Assembly: GCA_009775225.1 (NCBI GenBank)
Contig: VSPE01000004.1
Span: 18,160 to 82,159 of the forward strand
Direction of reading: 5' to 3'
Source: Muribaculaceae bacterium
Lineage (GTDB): Bacteria > Bacteroidota > Bacteroidia > Bacteroidales > Muribaculaceae
DNA: 64,000 nucleotides
A program made the position numbers and the translations under genes. Positions 25,034-32,272 of this stretch are shown piece by piece. The notes under the pieces were generated by a model. It made no database searches and was not told the DNA's origin. It saw only the letters and a program-made list of their open reading frames with translations. Within the stretch, counting starts at the first letter, position 1. Every line of letters begins with the position of its first letter.

Positions 25034-26554
25034 TTATTCAAGGTAGTTCTCGGTGTTGTTCCTGAGGTATTCTTCGATGCGGGCTATGTCGTCGTAGAAT
25101 GGGGTGTCTTCCACGAAGCGCGGGCATATAGCGCGAACGGCATCGTACTGCTCGCGGGTGCGGGGCGAGAGTTTGTCGGCAATGCCGAGGCAGTCGGTGG
25201 CCTGTGCGAGCGCTATGAAGAGGATGCTCATGACCTGATATGCGTTGTCGATTACCCGACGGCACAGGAGGGCACTGTTTGTGCCCATGCTCACTATATC
25301 CTGGTTGTCGTTGTTGTTCGGTATGCTGTGCACGTAGTTCGGCATGGCGAGCGTCTGGCACTCGGCGGTGGTGGAGGTGGCAGTGAACTGGCAGGCCTGC
25401 ATGCCGTAGTTCAGGCCGAGTACGCCCATGTTCAGGAAGGGCGGCAGTATACCGTTTATACGGTCGTGGAAGAGGTAGTTTAACTGTCGCTCGGCAGTCA
25501 TAGCCACTCTTACAATTGCTATTTTTACCTTGTCGGCTTCGAGTGAGATGTAGTCGCCGTGGAAGTTGCCGCCGTGGTAAATGTTTTTTGTCGTATAGTC
25601 GACTATAGGGTTGTCGCAGGCGGAGTTCAGTTCGTTTTCGAGTACTTGTGCTGCGTTTGCGAGGGTGTCGTATACGGGGCCGTAGATTTGTGGTATGCAG
25701 CGCAGGGAGTAATATGCCTGTACTTTGTGCTCGAAGTATGAGTCGCGGTTTCGCTCGGGGTCGTACAGTTCGTGTTCGCGTTTCTGAAGGTGCCTGCTTC
25801 CTTGGCTTGCCTGCCTCAGCCAGCGTGCTATCACCTGCTGTCCGGGCTGTCGGCGGCATATATTCTCTTCGACCGACATGTAGTCGTCGAACGAGTCGGC
25901 TATTTCGTTGAGCCAGGCCGAAGCAAGTGTGGCGTGGCGGAGAAGGCGTTCGGCATAGTACATGTTGACAATGGAGATGCCGGTCATGACTGAAGTACCG
26001 TTCGTAACCGATAGGCCCTCGCGTATGTATATACGCATAGGTTCGAGGCCTTCGGCTTTGAGAACGTCGGCCGAGGGGCGCCATTCGCCTCTGTAGTGAA
26101 CTTTTCCTTCGCCTATCAGGCATAGGGCAATGTGTGCGAGCTGTACGAGGTCGCCGCTTGCCCCTACGCTTCCGTGCTGAGGAATAAAGGGGTATATGCC
26201 TCTGTTTACGAACTCTTGCAGAAGCTCTATTACCGAGGGGTGTATGCCGGAGCGAGCCTGCATGAATGTGCCTATTCGTGCGAGCATTGCGGCCCGAATC
26301 TCGACATCGGGGAGGGGGGCGCCGGCGCCTGTGGCGTGGCTGCGTATAATGTTGTATTGAAGTTCTTTGAGGTGGCTGTCGTCGACACGCCATTGTGCCA
26401 TGGGGCCGAAGCCGGTGTTGATGCCGTATATTACTTTGTCGGCGACAAAGCTTTTGAGGAATTCATAGCTTTCGGCGACCTGCTTCATTTCTCCTTCCGG
26501 AAGTGTAAGTTCTGTGTTTCCGAACAGGATATCATATACTGAGGATAGTTTCAT
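25034..26554 (-). CDS. Aromatic amino acid ammonia-lyase, probably tyrosine ammonia-lyase
   Basis: A 506-residue MIO enzyme. The MIO cofactor forms from Ala-Ser-Gly in GSVGASGDLVQL (residues 132-134); the catalytic Tyr is in IYGINTGFG (Tyr 43), and NDNQDIVSMG and YYSLRCIPQ are also conserved. It removes ammonia from an aromatic amino acid. The substrate-selecting dipeptide is Ser72-His73 in IIRSHATG, which histidine lyases share; from memory, the characterised Flavobacterium johnsoniae tyrosine lyase has the same LQYN.IRSH stretch and many other identical blocks, so with the aryl polyene genes around it tyrosine to 4-coumarate is more likely than histidine. No hut genes are nearby. First gene of the operon; start set at the ATG at 26554. 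Confidence 0.88.
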   Translation of the reverse strand: MKLSSVYDILFGNTELTLPEGEMKQVAESYEFLKSFVADKVIYGINTGFGPMAQWRVDDSHLKELQYNIIRSHATGAGAPLPDVEIRAAMLARIGTFMQARSGIHPSVIELLQEFVNRGIYPFIPQHGSVGASGDLVQLAHIALCLIGEGKVHYRGEWRPSADVLKAEGLEPMRIYIREGLSVTNGTSVMTGISIVNMYYAERLLRHATLASAWLNEIADSFDDYMSVEENICRRQPGQQVIARWLRQASQGSRHLQKREHELYDPERNRDSYFEHKVQAYYSLRCIPQIYGPVYDTLANAAQVLENELNSACDNPIVDYTTKNIYHGGNFHGDYISLEADKVKIAIVRVAMTAERQLNYLFHDRINGILPPFLNMGVLGLNYGMQACQFTATSTTAECQTLAMPNYVHSIPNNNDNQDIVSMGTNSALLCRRVIDNAYQVMSILFIALAQATDCLGIADKLSPRTREQYDAVRAICPRFVEDTPFYDDIARIEEYLRNNTENYLE

Positions 26555-26610
26555 AGTAAAAATTCTGTGTTTCCTTTTCAAGAAGTGTCAATGGTTAGCA
26601 GATGACCTAC

Positions 26611-26618
26611 AAAGGTAA
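26611..26618 (-). promoter_or_regulatory. Probable -7 box of the polyene cluster operon
   Basis: On the minus strand this reads TACCTTTG, matching the Bacteroidetes -7 consensus TAnnTTTG. It lies 56 bases upstream of the ammonia-lyase ATG. I see no TTTG at the expected distance upstream, so an activator may be required. Confidence 0.5.
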
Positions 26619-26670
26619 TAAAAATCTTCGGGTCTCGGTCGATTTCGCAGATTTTTTTGTGGAAAAACAT

Positions 26671-26700
26671 TGCTAAACCTCTTCTTCTGGCTATCTTTGT
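26671..26700 (+). promoter_or_regulatory. Promoter of the hexapeptide acetyltransferase gene
   Basis: TTG at 26671-26673, 19 bases of spacer, then TATCTTTG at 26693-26700, matching the Bacteroidetes -33/-7 pattern. The transcript would start about 26704-26706 and have a leader of some 27 bases that includes half of the palindromic repeat at 26718-26755. Confidence 0.6.
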
Positions 26701-26717
26701 GTTTAATATGTAGATAA

Positions 26718-26755
26718 AATAGTTGCTTAACAATGATTATTAGTCAACCTTTAAG
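26718..26755 (+). repeat. Degenerate copy of the palindromic repeat, spanning a start codon
   Basis: 38 bases that match the repeat at 38962-38999 in 31 positions, including an uninterrupted block around TTAACAATGATTATTA. The ATG of the acetyltransferase gene (26733) lies inside it, and the first seven codons or so are made of repeat sequence. The arms are partly mismatched (GTTG/CAAC still pair). Confidence 0.65.
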
Positions 26756-27338
26756 AATAGACCTTACGCAGCAGACTTCGGAAGAGAAGGCTCTGGCGAC
26801 CGCGCAGTCGCAGCTCGTGTTCAGTTTCAACCACACAATGCCCGGCACAGAGGAGTATGCCGGGCTGATGAGACGTATTTTTACCGATATGGGTGAGGGT
26901 AGCAGGGTAGAGGCTCCTGTCACTGTGGTGCGGCCTCAGAATGTGAAGATAGGTCGCAATGTGGTGGTTATGCCCGGTTGTCTGATGATGTCGGCCGGCG
27001 GCATCACAATAGACGACGGTGCCATGCTTGCCGCTAATGTGCAGATTATATCCAACAACCACGACCTGCATGAGCGCCATGTCATCACATGCCTGCCTGT
27101 GCATATAGGAAAGGGGGCGTGGATTGGCGCCGGCGCGACAATCCTCCCGGGTGTCACGGTAGGCGACAACGCTGTGGTGGGTGCTGCGAGTGTGGTTACG
27201 CACGATGTGCCCGCCGATGTTGTTGTAGTCGGAAATCCGGCAAAGTTCATACGCAGGGTGCCTCAGGCCGCCGACTGTGCCGCTATGCCCGACGATGCTT
27301 TCGGGGTACAGCTCGGGCTTGACAGCTGCGGCGACTGA
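26733..27338 (+). CDS. Hexapeptide-repeat O-acetyltransferase (LacA/Maa-like)
   Basis: A 201-residue left-handed beta-helix acetyltransferase. Hexapeptide turns run from about residue 65 to 165 (PVTVVRPQNVKIGRNVVVMPG; GITIDDGAMLAAN), the catalytic His is in SNNHDLHE (His about 109), and the acetyl-CoA-binding turns IGKGAWIGAGATILPGVTVG and VVGNPAKFIRRV close the domain. Such enzymes acetylate sugar hydroxyls (galactosides, maltose, or polysaccharide sugars). It is divergent from the polyene cluster and convergent with the TonB-dependent barrel gene, six bases from its stop. The start codon lies in a repeat-derived sequence; the next Met (about residue 34) would remove part of the N-terminal helix. 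Confidence 0.85.
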   Translation: MIISQPLRIDLTQQTSEEKALATAQSQLVFSFNHTMPGTEEYAGLMRRIFTDMGEGSRVEAPVTVVRPQNVKIGRNVVVMPGCLMMSAGGITIDDGAMLAANVQIISNNHDLHERHVITCLPVHIGKGAWIGAGATILPGVTVGDNAVVGAASVVTHDVPADVVVVGNPAKFIRRVPQAADCAAMPDDAFGVQLGLDSCGD

Positions 27339-27344
27339 GCCGCT

Positions 27345-29411
27345 CTATCGGAGTATTGAGCTTGATATATGGCTTTCGCCGCTCAGCTCGTCGGCCCGGC
27401 TGACTTTACGGCCATAGTTGAAGGTATAGGTAATGCCGAGTGCTATGCGCCTGTGGTACATTGAGCCAAGACGTGTGAGCGCGCTGTCGTACCAGCGTGT
27501 GGCGAGCGTGTCGGTGCTTATCCGCCATGATGAGTTGAACCAGTTGGCACAGACGATACTTATGTTCCAGCCTTTTGCCGCCCAGCCTGCGCTCACGGAG
27601 TATTCCGAGGGCATTTTACGCAGATACGAAGTCTCGCCGTCGACGTAGCAGGCGGGGCTTTCCCAGTATGCGCTGAAGAGGAAGTCGCCTGCATGGCAGT
27701 CGGCGCTCGCGCTGACAGTGAAGGGATAGCGTGCTATGCTGTTGCTGCCGGTGGTGTTGTAGAGCAGAAGCCGTGGCGCGGCCGACAGAGAAAGCTTGCC
27801 TCCGAAGAATTTTGCGGAGAGCCTTGCTCCGAGCTGGCCGTGGTTGTAGTCGCCGTCGTTGCGGTACTTTTTCAGCATTGTGCCTCCCGGAGCTTCGGGA
27901 GTATAGACCTCAATCTGCCGGTCGATGATTTTGAAGAATGTGGCGTAGGCCGACATCTGCCACCTGTTGCCGGGCAGATATGTGTAGCTGATATTGGCGG
28001 TTACGGTGCGGGAGTTGCGGAGGTCGGGGTTGCCGCATATATACATCAGTTCCGACTGTCTTATGATATTGGGGTTTTTCATGGCCGCTCCCGGCGACAT
28101 TGTGGCATATTGCAACCAGATGCTTGCCGAGTGTTTGTCGGAGGGGGCGTATTGCACGTTTATATGGGTGAAGGGGTATCCGTCGTCTGTCTTTCTGCCG
28201 TTTATGCCTGTCGATTCGAAAGCGTATCCCGCGTCGATAGAGCCGCTTGCCTTACGATAGCTCGCGGCCACACCGGCATAGCACGCGGCGAAGTTCTGGC
28301 GGAAGTGGTTTGTGGTGTTGCTTGTGCCGGCATATTCTATCGAAGAGCCGTTTCCGGCGGCCGATAGCGTGGCGAACAGGGTAATGTTGTCGGAGAGCGA
28401 TTTGTTTGCCCTGAAGTCGCCACGGAGGTACACGGCGTGTTCGTCGGCGATGTTGTCAATATTTTGAGTCTCGGTTGTGTATGAGTCGTGTGTGTCGTTT
28501 TCGAGCGCTTCGAACTGCGTGGAGCCGTTTAGCGACCAGCCTTTACCGAGTGCGATGTAAAGTTCGCTGTTCCAGCTTATGGCGTTGCTTGTGGCTTGTG
28601 AGCCGGCAGAAAATCCTTGTGGCGGGTACAGGTCGGTGAAAGTCACAGAGCCGTAAGTCTCGCTCACAGGAGTGTGCTTCCTGCGGTATGAAATGATGTT
28701 GCGGAACGAGAAGCCCGGATCCTTGTTCCACGAGGCTCTCACTCCGCAGTACAGGCTTCTCTCGCGGTGCTTGCCGGCCTCGGCTGCGCTTTCGCGCACG
28801 ACAGTGGCCGAGGGGAGGCGATACGTCTCGGTGCCCGATGTGCCGATGTGACGGTTGTAGTCGTAGTCGCCCGACAGCATGACATCGTACTCCATGCTGC
28901 GGTGTGCGAATTTGGAATACAGCGCGGCTTCGCCCGACGAAATGAGGAAACGCTCCTTGGCGGAAAGCTTGGTATAGCCGCCGTACATGTATTGGCGTGT
29001 GAAGAAATTTACGGCATGTTTCGCTCCGAGAAAGCGAGGGTCGGAGGGGAAGTCGAGATATTCCACTTTCCGAACGTCGGCGGGGTTGAGTCCGGCCAAA
29101 TCCTGAGGTGACGCGGGGTGAAAGTTTATGAATATGCTTGCGGGTTGCCCCGAGGCGGTCTTTACCGTAGCCGACATAGGGTTTACGTCGAGCTGCGGTA
29201 TGTTCATCAAGGCAAGAAGAGCCACGCCGTCGGCCGCCGCCTCTTTTTGCCGCATGGTGGGCATGTAGACAGTCTTTCCGGCATCGGCCACGGCGGTTCT
29301 GGCTACTACGGTGATTTCTTCGAGGCGATTTACACGCGTACTGTCGGGAGCCGGGGCCTGGCCGAGCATCAAATTCGGGAGTGTGAGTAGTGGTATGAGG
29401 TAGTGTTTCAT
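27345..29411 (-). CDS. TonB-dependent outer-membrane beta-barrel protein
   Basis: A 688-residue outer membrane protein. After a short signal (MKHYLIPLLTLPNLMLG) comes a TonB-box-like LEEITVVART (about residues 31-40), then a plug-like part with FINFHPASPQDLAGLNPADVRKVEYLDFP, then a long beta-barrel with alternating aromatic strands. It lacks the N-terminal carboxypeptidase-like domain seen in SusC-like receptors and in many barrels of this class. The C-terminal end does not finish with an aromatic residue, which is unusual. It is divergent from a histidine kinase/response regulator pair, which probably controls it through the phased repeats at 29431-29470. The ligand is unknown. Confidence 0.82.
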   Translation of the reverse strand: MKHYLIPLLTLPNLMLGQAPAPDSTRVNRLEEITVVARTAVADAGKTVYMPTMRQKEAAADGVALLALMNIPQLDVNPMSATVKTASGQPASIFINFHPASPQDLAGLNPADVRKVEYLDFPSDPRFLGAKHAVNFFTRQYMYGGYTKLSAKERFLISSGEAALYSKFAHRSMEYDVMLSGDYDYNRHIGTSGTETYRLPSATVVRESAAEAGKHRERSLYCGVRASWNKDPGFSFRNIISYRRKHTPVSETYGSVTFTDLYPPQGFSAGSQATSNAISWNSELYIALGKGWSLNGSTQFEALENDTHDSYTTETQNIDNIADEHAVYLRGDFRANKSLSDNITLFATLSAAGNGSSIEYAGTSNTTNHFRQNFAACYAGVAASYRKASGSIDAGYAFESTGINGRKTDDGYPFTHINVQYAPSDKHSASIWLQYATMSPGAAMKNPNIIRQSELMYICGNPDLRNSRTVTANISYTYLPGNRWQMSAYATFFKIIDRQIEVYTPEAPGGTMLKKYRNDGDYNHGQLGARLSAKFFGGKLSLSAAPRLLLYNTTGSNSIARYPFTVSASADCHAGDFLFSAYWESPACYVDGETSYLRKMPSEYSVSAGWAAKGWNISIVCANWFNSSWRISTDTLATRWYDSALTRLGSMYHRRIALGITYTFNYGRKVSRADELSGESHISSSILR

Positions 29412-29416
29412 GGCGG

Positions 29417-29424
29417 CAAAATTA
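29417..29424 (-). promoter_or_regulatory. -7 box abutting the TonB-dependent barrel start codon
   Basis: On the minus strand this reads TAATTTTG, fitting TAnnTTTG, with only five bases between it and the ATG at 29411. The transcript would begin at or within a couple of bases of the start codon. No -33 TTTG is visible; the phased repeats at 29431-29470 occupy that place. Confidence 0.5.
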
Positions 29425-29430
29425 GGGCGC

Positions 29431-29470
29431 TGAGTCTTAATGAGTCCTTATGCTGTCTTATTTAGTCTTA
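29431..29470. promoter_or_regulatory. Four phased GTCTTA repeats, likely response-regulator operator
   Basis: Cores GTCTTA, GTCCTTA, GTCTTA and GTCTTA begin at 29434, 29444, 29455 and 29465, a spacing of 10, 11 and 10 bases, i.e. one helical turn each. Tandem direct repeats on one face of the helix are the standard form of OmpR/PhoB-family binding sites, and the gene 61 bases to the right starts a kinase/OmpR-family regulator operon. They lie immediately upstream of the -7 box of the barrel gene. Confidence 0.65.
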
Positions 29471-29520
29471 ATATTGAACTGCCGATGCGCCGATATAAGG
29501 CGAGAAGCCGAATAAATTGG

Positions 29521-29528
29521 TAACTTTG
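29521..29528 (+). promoter_or_regulatory. -7 box abutting the histidine kinase start codon
   Basis: TAACTTTG ends four bases before the ATG at 29533. With transcription usually starting about four bases after this box in Bacteroidetes, the mRNA would begin at the A of the start codon, a leaderless transcript. No TTTG is seen about 20 bases upstream. Confidence 0.5.
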
Positions 29529-29532
29529 CTCC

Positions 29533-30861
29533 ATGAAGCATTTCAGGATTATACTTGCCGCGACACGAATAACTGTTGCCGTACTCTTTGCCGCGAACGT
29601 GTTTTTTATGGTGCAGCTATATAATTCCATCAAGGCGCGCTATATCGACGATGTGGAGCAGAGTCTTTGCCGTGCCGAGCAGATAGAGATTGTAGAGCGC
29701 ATAAGCAAGTCCGGTTTCTCCGATTCCGCCGATATGGTGGCTGTGGCGCTTTTTCTCAAGAAGTCGGATGTGGGCGATGCCTCTACCGTCGACGAGCTTG
29801 CTCAGGCCGGCTATTCGCAAGGGTACAGGCGCCCCGACAAGCAGATTTTGTCGGAGATAACGAAATATCTTCACCATACATACGACGCCGGGCTTGGCGA
29901 GCCAGATATTGCCGAACTGGAGTCTGCGTTCAAGCGTGATTTGAATTTCTCAGGCTACTATCCCGAGACAGTGCTCGTGGTCGGGCCCGACGGAGCGGCG
30001 GAGTTTACGGCGGGATTGTGGGAGATAGTCTACCGGGTTGACGACGGGCTTACATATTATGCCTATATATCTCCGCTGACAGGTAACATACTCGGCGAGA
30101 TGAGCGGTGTGATAGCAAGCTCGGCTCTGATAGCGCTGGTGCTTACCTTCGGCTTCTGGTATCTGCTGCATGTGATAGAGCGGCTGCGGACGATAGAGGA
30201 GATGAAAGATGACTTCACCAACAATATGACGCACGAACTGAAAACGCCTATTGCCATAGCCTATGCTGCCAACGATGCCTTGCTCCAATACCCCGAGCCA
30301 AGTGACGAGGAGCGTACACGACGCTATCTTACGGCTGCCCTCGACCAGCTTTCCAAGCTTTCGGGGCTGGTGGAGAATATCCTTGCCATGAGCATGGAGC
30401 GGAGGAGGCATCTTGTGATGAGCAAGGAAAAGATTAGGCTCAAAGAGTTTCTATCGGCCATTGCAGAGCAGCAGAAACTGGGAGCGGGCAAGCCGTGCGA
30501 TATCGAGCTGCATTGTGCCGACGATGTTTCGGTGTGGGCCGACCCGACCCACTTTTCAAACGTGATTGGCAATCTTATAGAGAACAGCATCAAGTATTCT
30601 GGCCCCGGGGTCGCAATTGCCATAAAGGCTGATGATAACGGCGTTTCTGTAGAAGACAACGGCCCCGGCATACCCGAGAAATCGTTGCCATATATATTCA
30701 ACAAGTTCTACCGCGTGCCACGCGGCAATACGGCGGAGGTGAGAGGATACGGTATAGGTCTGTTCTATGTAAAGTCGATTGTAGACAAGCACGGCTGGCG
30801 CATATCGGCCGACAGCCGTCCCGGCAAAGGATGTAAGTTCACTATAACATTTAGAGTCTGA
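29533..30861 (+). CDS. Sensor histidine kinase (RprX-like)
   Basis: A 442-residue membrane kinase. It has an N-terminal membrane segment (about residues 8-28), a periplasmic sensor part of roughly 150 residues, a second membrane segment (about 193-215), then the dimerisation/phosphoacceptor site NNMTHELKTPIA (His about 235), the N box in NVIGNLIENSIKYS, and the ATP-lid motifs VEDNGPGIP and RGYGIGLFYVK. It has no HAMP domain of obvious length and no PAS domain. Overlaps the regulator gene by one base (TGATG), so the two are coupled. Similar to the RprX kinases of Bacteroides; the signal is not known. Gene and its neighbour barrel are divergent. Confidence 0.9.
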   Translation: MKHFRIILAATRITVAVLFAANVFFMVQLYNSIKARYIDDVEQSLCRAEQIEIVERISKSGFSDSADMVAVALFLKKSDVGDASTVDELAQAGYSQGYRRPDKQILSEITKYLHHTYDAGLGEPDIAELESAFKRDLNFSGYYPETVLVVGPDGAAEFTAGLWEIVYRVDDGLTYYAYISPLTGNILGEMSGVIASSALIALVLTFGFWYLLHVIERLRTIEEMKDDFTNNMTHELKTPIAIAYAANDALLQYPEPSDEERTRRYLTAALDQLSKLSGLVENILAMSMERRRHLVMSKEKIRLKEFLSAIAEQQKLGAGKPCDIELHCADDVSVWADPTHFSNVIGNLIENSIKYSGPGVAIAIKADDNGVSVEDNGPGIPEKSLPYIFNKFYRVPRGNTAEVRGYGIGLFYVKSIVDKHGWRISADSRPGKGCKFTITFRV

Positions 30862-31550
30862 TGGATAAGAGGATACTGCTGGTGGAGGACGACTCCACTC
30901 TTTCTATGATTGTATCGGAGACACTGCAGCGCGAAGGCTTCGTCGTGGCGACAGCCGCGAACGGAGAGGACGGGATGGAGGAGTTTGCGCGCCGTGGCGC
31001 CGACGTAATTGTGGCCGACGTGATGATGCCGCGCATGGACGGCTTTGAAATGGCCAGGAGAATACGCCAGACCGACCGTAATGTGCCACTACTCTTTCTT
31101 ACAGCCAAATCGTCGATAGATGATATTGTGGAGGGGTTTGAGCTTGGCGGCAACGATTATCTCACGAAGCCGTTCAGGATGCTTGAGCTGGTAGTGCGCG
31201 TGAAGGCTCTTCTGCGAAGATGCGTTCTAGAACCTGAAGCCAGGTTCAGCATAGGGCGTTATACGCTGGATATGAGTACTCAGCGGCTTGAGCATCCCGA
31301 ATACAGGAGCATTGAGCTGTCGCAGATAGAGGCCCGGCTTCTTAAAGAGCTTGCCATGAATGTAGGCTCCACGGTGGATGCCTCAACTCTGATGCGGCTG
31401 ATATGGCAGCGCGACGACCTGTACAGCCGCAATTCGCTGCACGGGTTTGTGCACAAGCTCCGTCACTACCTCCGTCATGAGCCGGGAATATCTATCCTCA
31501 ACCGACGCGGCGTAGGCTATATGCTTGCAGTGAGGCGCGAGCCGATGTAA
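30861..31550 (+). CDS. OmpR-family response regulator (RprY-like)
   Basis: A 229-residue regulator. The receiver domain (residues 3-118) has the acidic pocket VEDD, the phosphoacceptor Asp in VADVMMP (Asp about 52), the switch Thr in FLTAKS and the Lys in LTKPF. The C-terminal winged helix (about 130-229) has SQIEARLLKEL and a recognition part ending in LNRRGVGYMLAV, typical of OmpR/PhoB regulators. It probably binds the phased repeats at 29431-29470 and controls both its own operon and the barrel gene. Confidence 0.92.
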   Translation: MDKRILLVEDDSTLSMIVSETLQREGFVVATAANGEDGMEEFARRGADVIVADVMMPRMDGFEMARRIRQTDRNVPLLFLTAKSSIDDIVEGFELGGNDYLTKPFRMLELVVRVKALLRRCVLEPEARFSIGRYTLDMSTQRLEHPEYRSIELSQIEARLLKELAMNVGSTVDASTLMRLIWQRDDLYSRNSLHGFVHKLRHYLRHEPGISILNRRGVGYMLAVRREPM

Positions 31551-31578
31551 GGGTGTGATGCGGCTGCCTATGGCGCTG

Positions 31579-32094
31579 TTATATGGCGCCTTCCAGTGCC
31601 AACAGGAAGCGCTTGGCGTGTATGCCTCCTGCATATCCAGTGAGGCTGCCGTCGGCTCCTGTCACGCGGTGGCAGGGCACGAATATAGATAGCGGATTGG
31701 CTCCGATAGCATTTGCCACGGCCCGCACGGCTGTGGGACGGCCTATGCGCCGGGCGATTGTGGCATACGATACGGTGGTGCCGTGAGGTATGGAGTGCAG
31801 TTCGCTCCATACTCTTTTACGGAAGTCGGTGCCTATGTGCAGCAATGGGCTGCCGAATTCGAGCGTGCCACCTGCGAAGTAAGCGTCGAGCGCCAGTGCG
31901 GCCATGTCGGTTACGGCTGAGGGGGCTTCTATTACGGTGACGTTCGGCAGGCGGCAAAGGCTGTGCAGTATGCGCGCATGGTGTGTGGCCTCAGTCCAGT
32001 CGCACAGGCAAAGCTGATTGCCGTATGAGCCGAGGGTCAAGCGGCCGCACGGCGAGTTGTAATACTGAATGTAGATTGCTGTTTCGGTTTCCAT
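31579..32094 (-). CDS. ogt: Methylated-DNA--protein-cysteine methyltransferase
   Basis: A 171-residue DNA repair protein. The acceptor Cys is in IFVPCHRVTG (Cys about 138), the Asn hinge in ANAIGANPLS, and the Arg finger is in RPTAVRAVAN. It removes alkyl groups from O6 of guanine by transferring them to itself. The preceding N-terminal domain (about 1-85) is short and standard. It is convergent with the response regulator gene (28 bases apart), and on its own unit upstream of a 178-base gap that contains the terminator of the RND operon. Confidence 0.93.
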   Translation of the reverse strand: METETAIYIQYYNSPCGRLTLGSYGNQLCLCDWTEATHHARILHSLCRLPNVTVIEAPSAVTDMAALALDAYFAGGTLEFGSPLLHIGTDFRKRVWSELHSIPHGTTVSYATIARRIGRPTAVRAVANAIGANPLSIFVPCHRVTGADGSLTGYAGGIHAKRFLLALEGAI

Positions 32095-32213
32095 TGGCGT
32101 ATTGGCTTGGCAGTAAGCGATTAGCGCTACAGGAGGGCTAAATCGGCTATGCTTTGTGTATTCGCAAATGTAAAGCTACACATTTTCGGTGAAATATGTG
32201 CTGCCGGATACAT

Positions 32214-32256
32214 GAAAAAAATAAGCCGCCGGCCTTAAGCGGGGCCGGTGGCTTAT
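32214..32256 (-). terminator. Rho-independent terminator of the RND operon
   Basis: Strong GC-rich hairpin (AAGCCACCGGCC paired with GGCCGGCGGCTT, one mismatch) followed on the minus strand by a run of T residues (32215-32220). It lies 17 bases past the pump gene stop. Confidence 0.85.
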
Positions 32257-32272
32257 GTAATGAGTGTCGCAG

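Noticed and set aside
25034..26554. Calling the lyase a histidine ammonia-lyase (HutH).
   Set aside because: No hut genes are near, and the flanking polyene genes and overall motif agreement fit a tyrosine lyase better; kept only as an alternative.
628..26554. A complete flexirubin pathway with dialkylresorcinol synthesis.
   Set aside because: No KAS III-like DarB or DarA aromatase gene was found; all ketosynthases are FabF-like.
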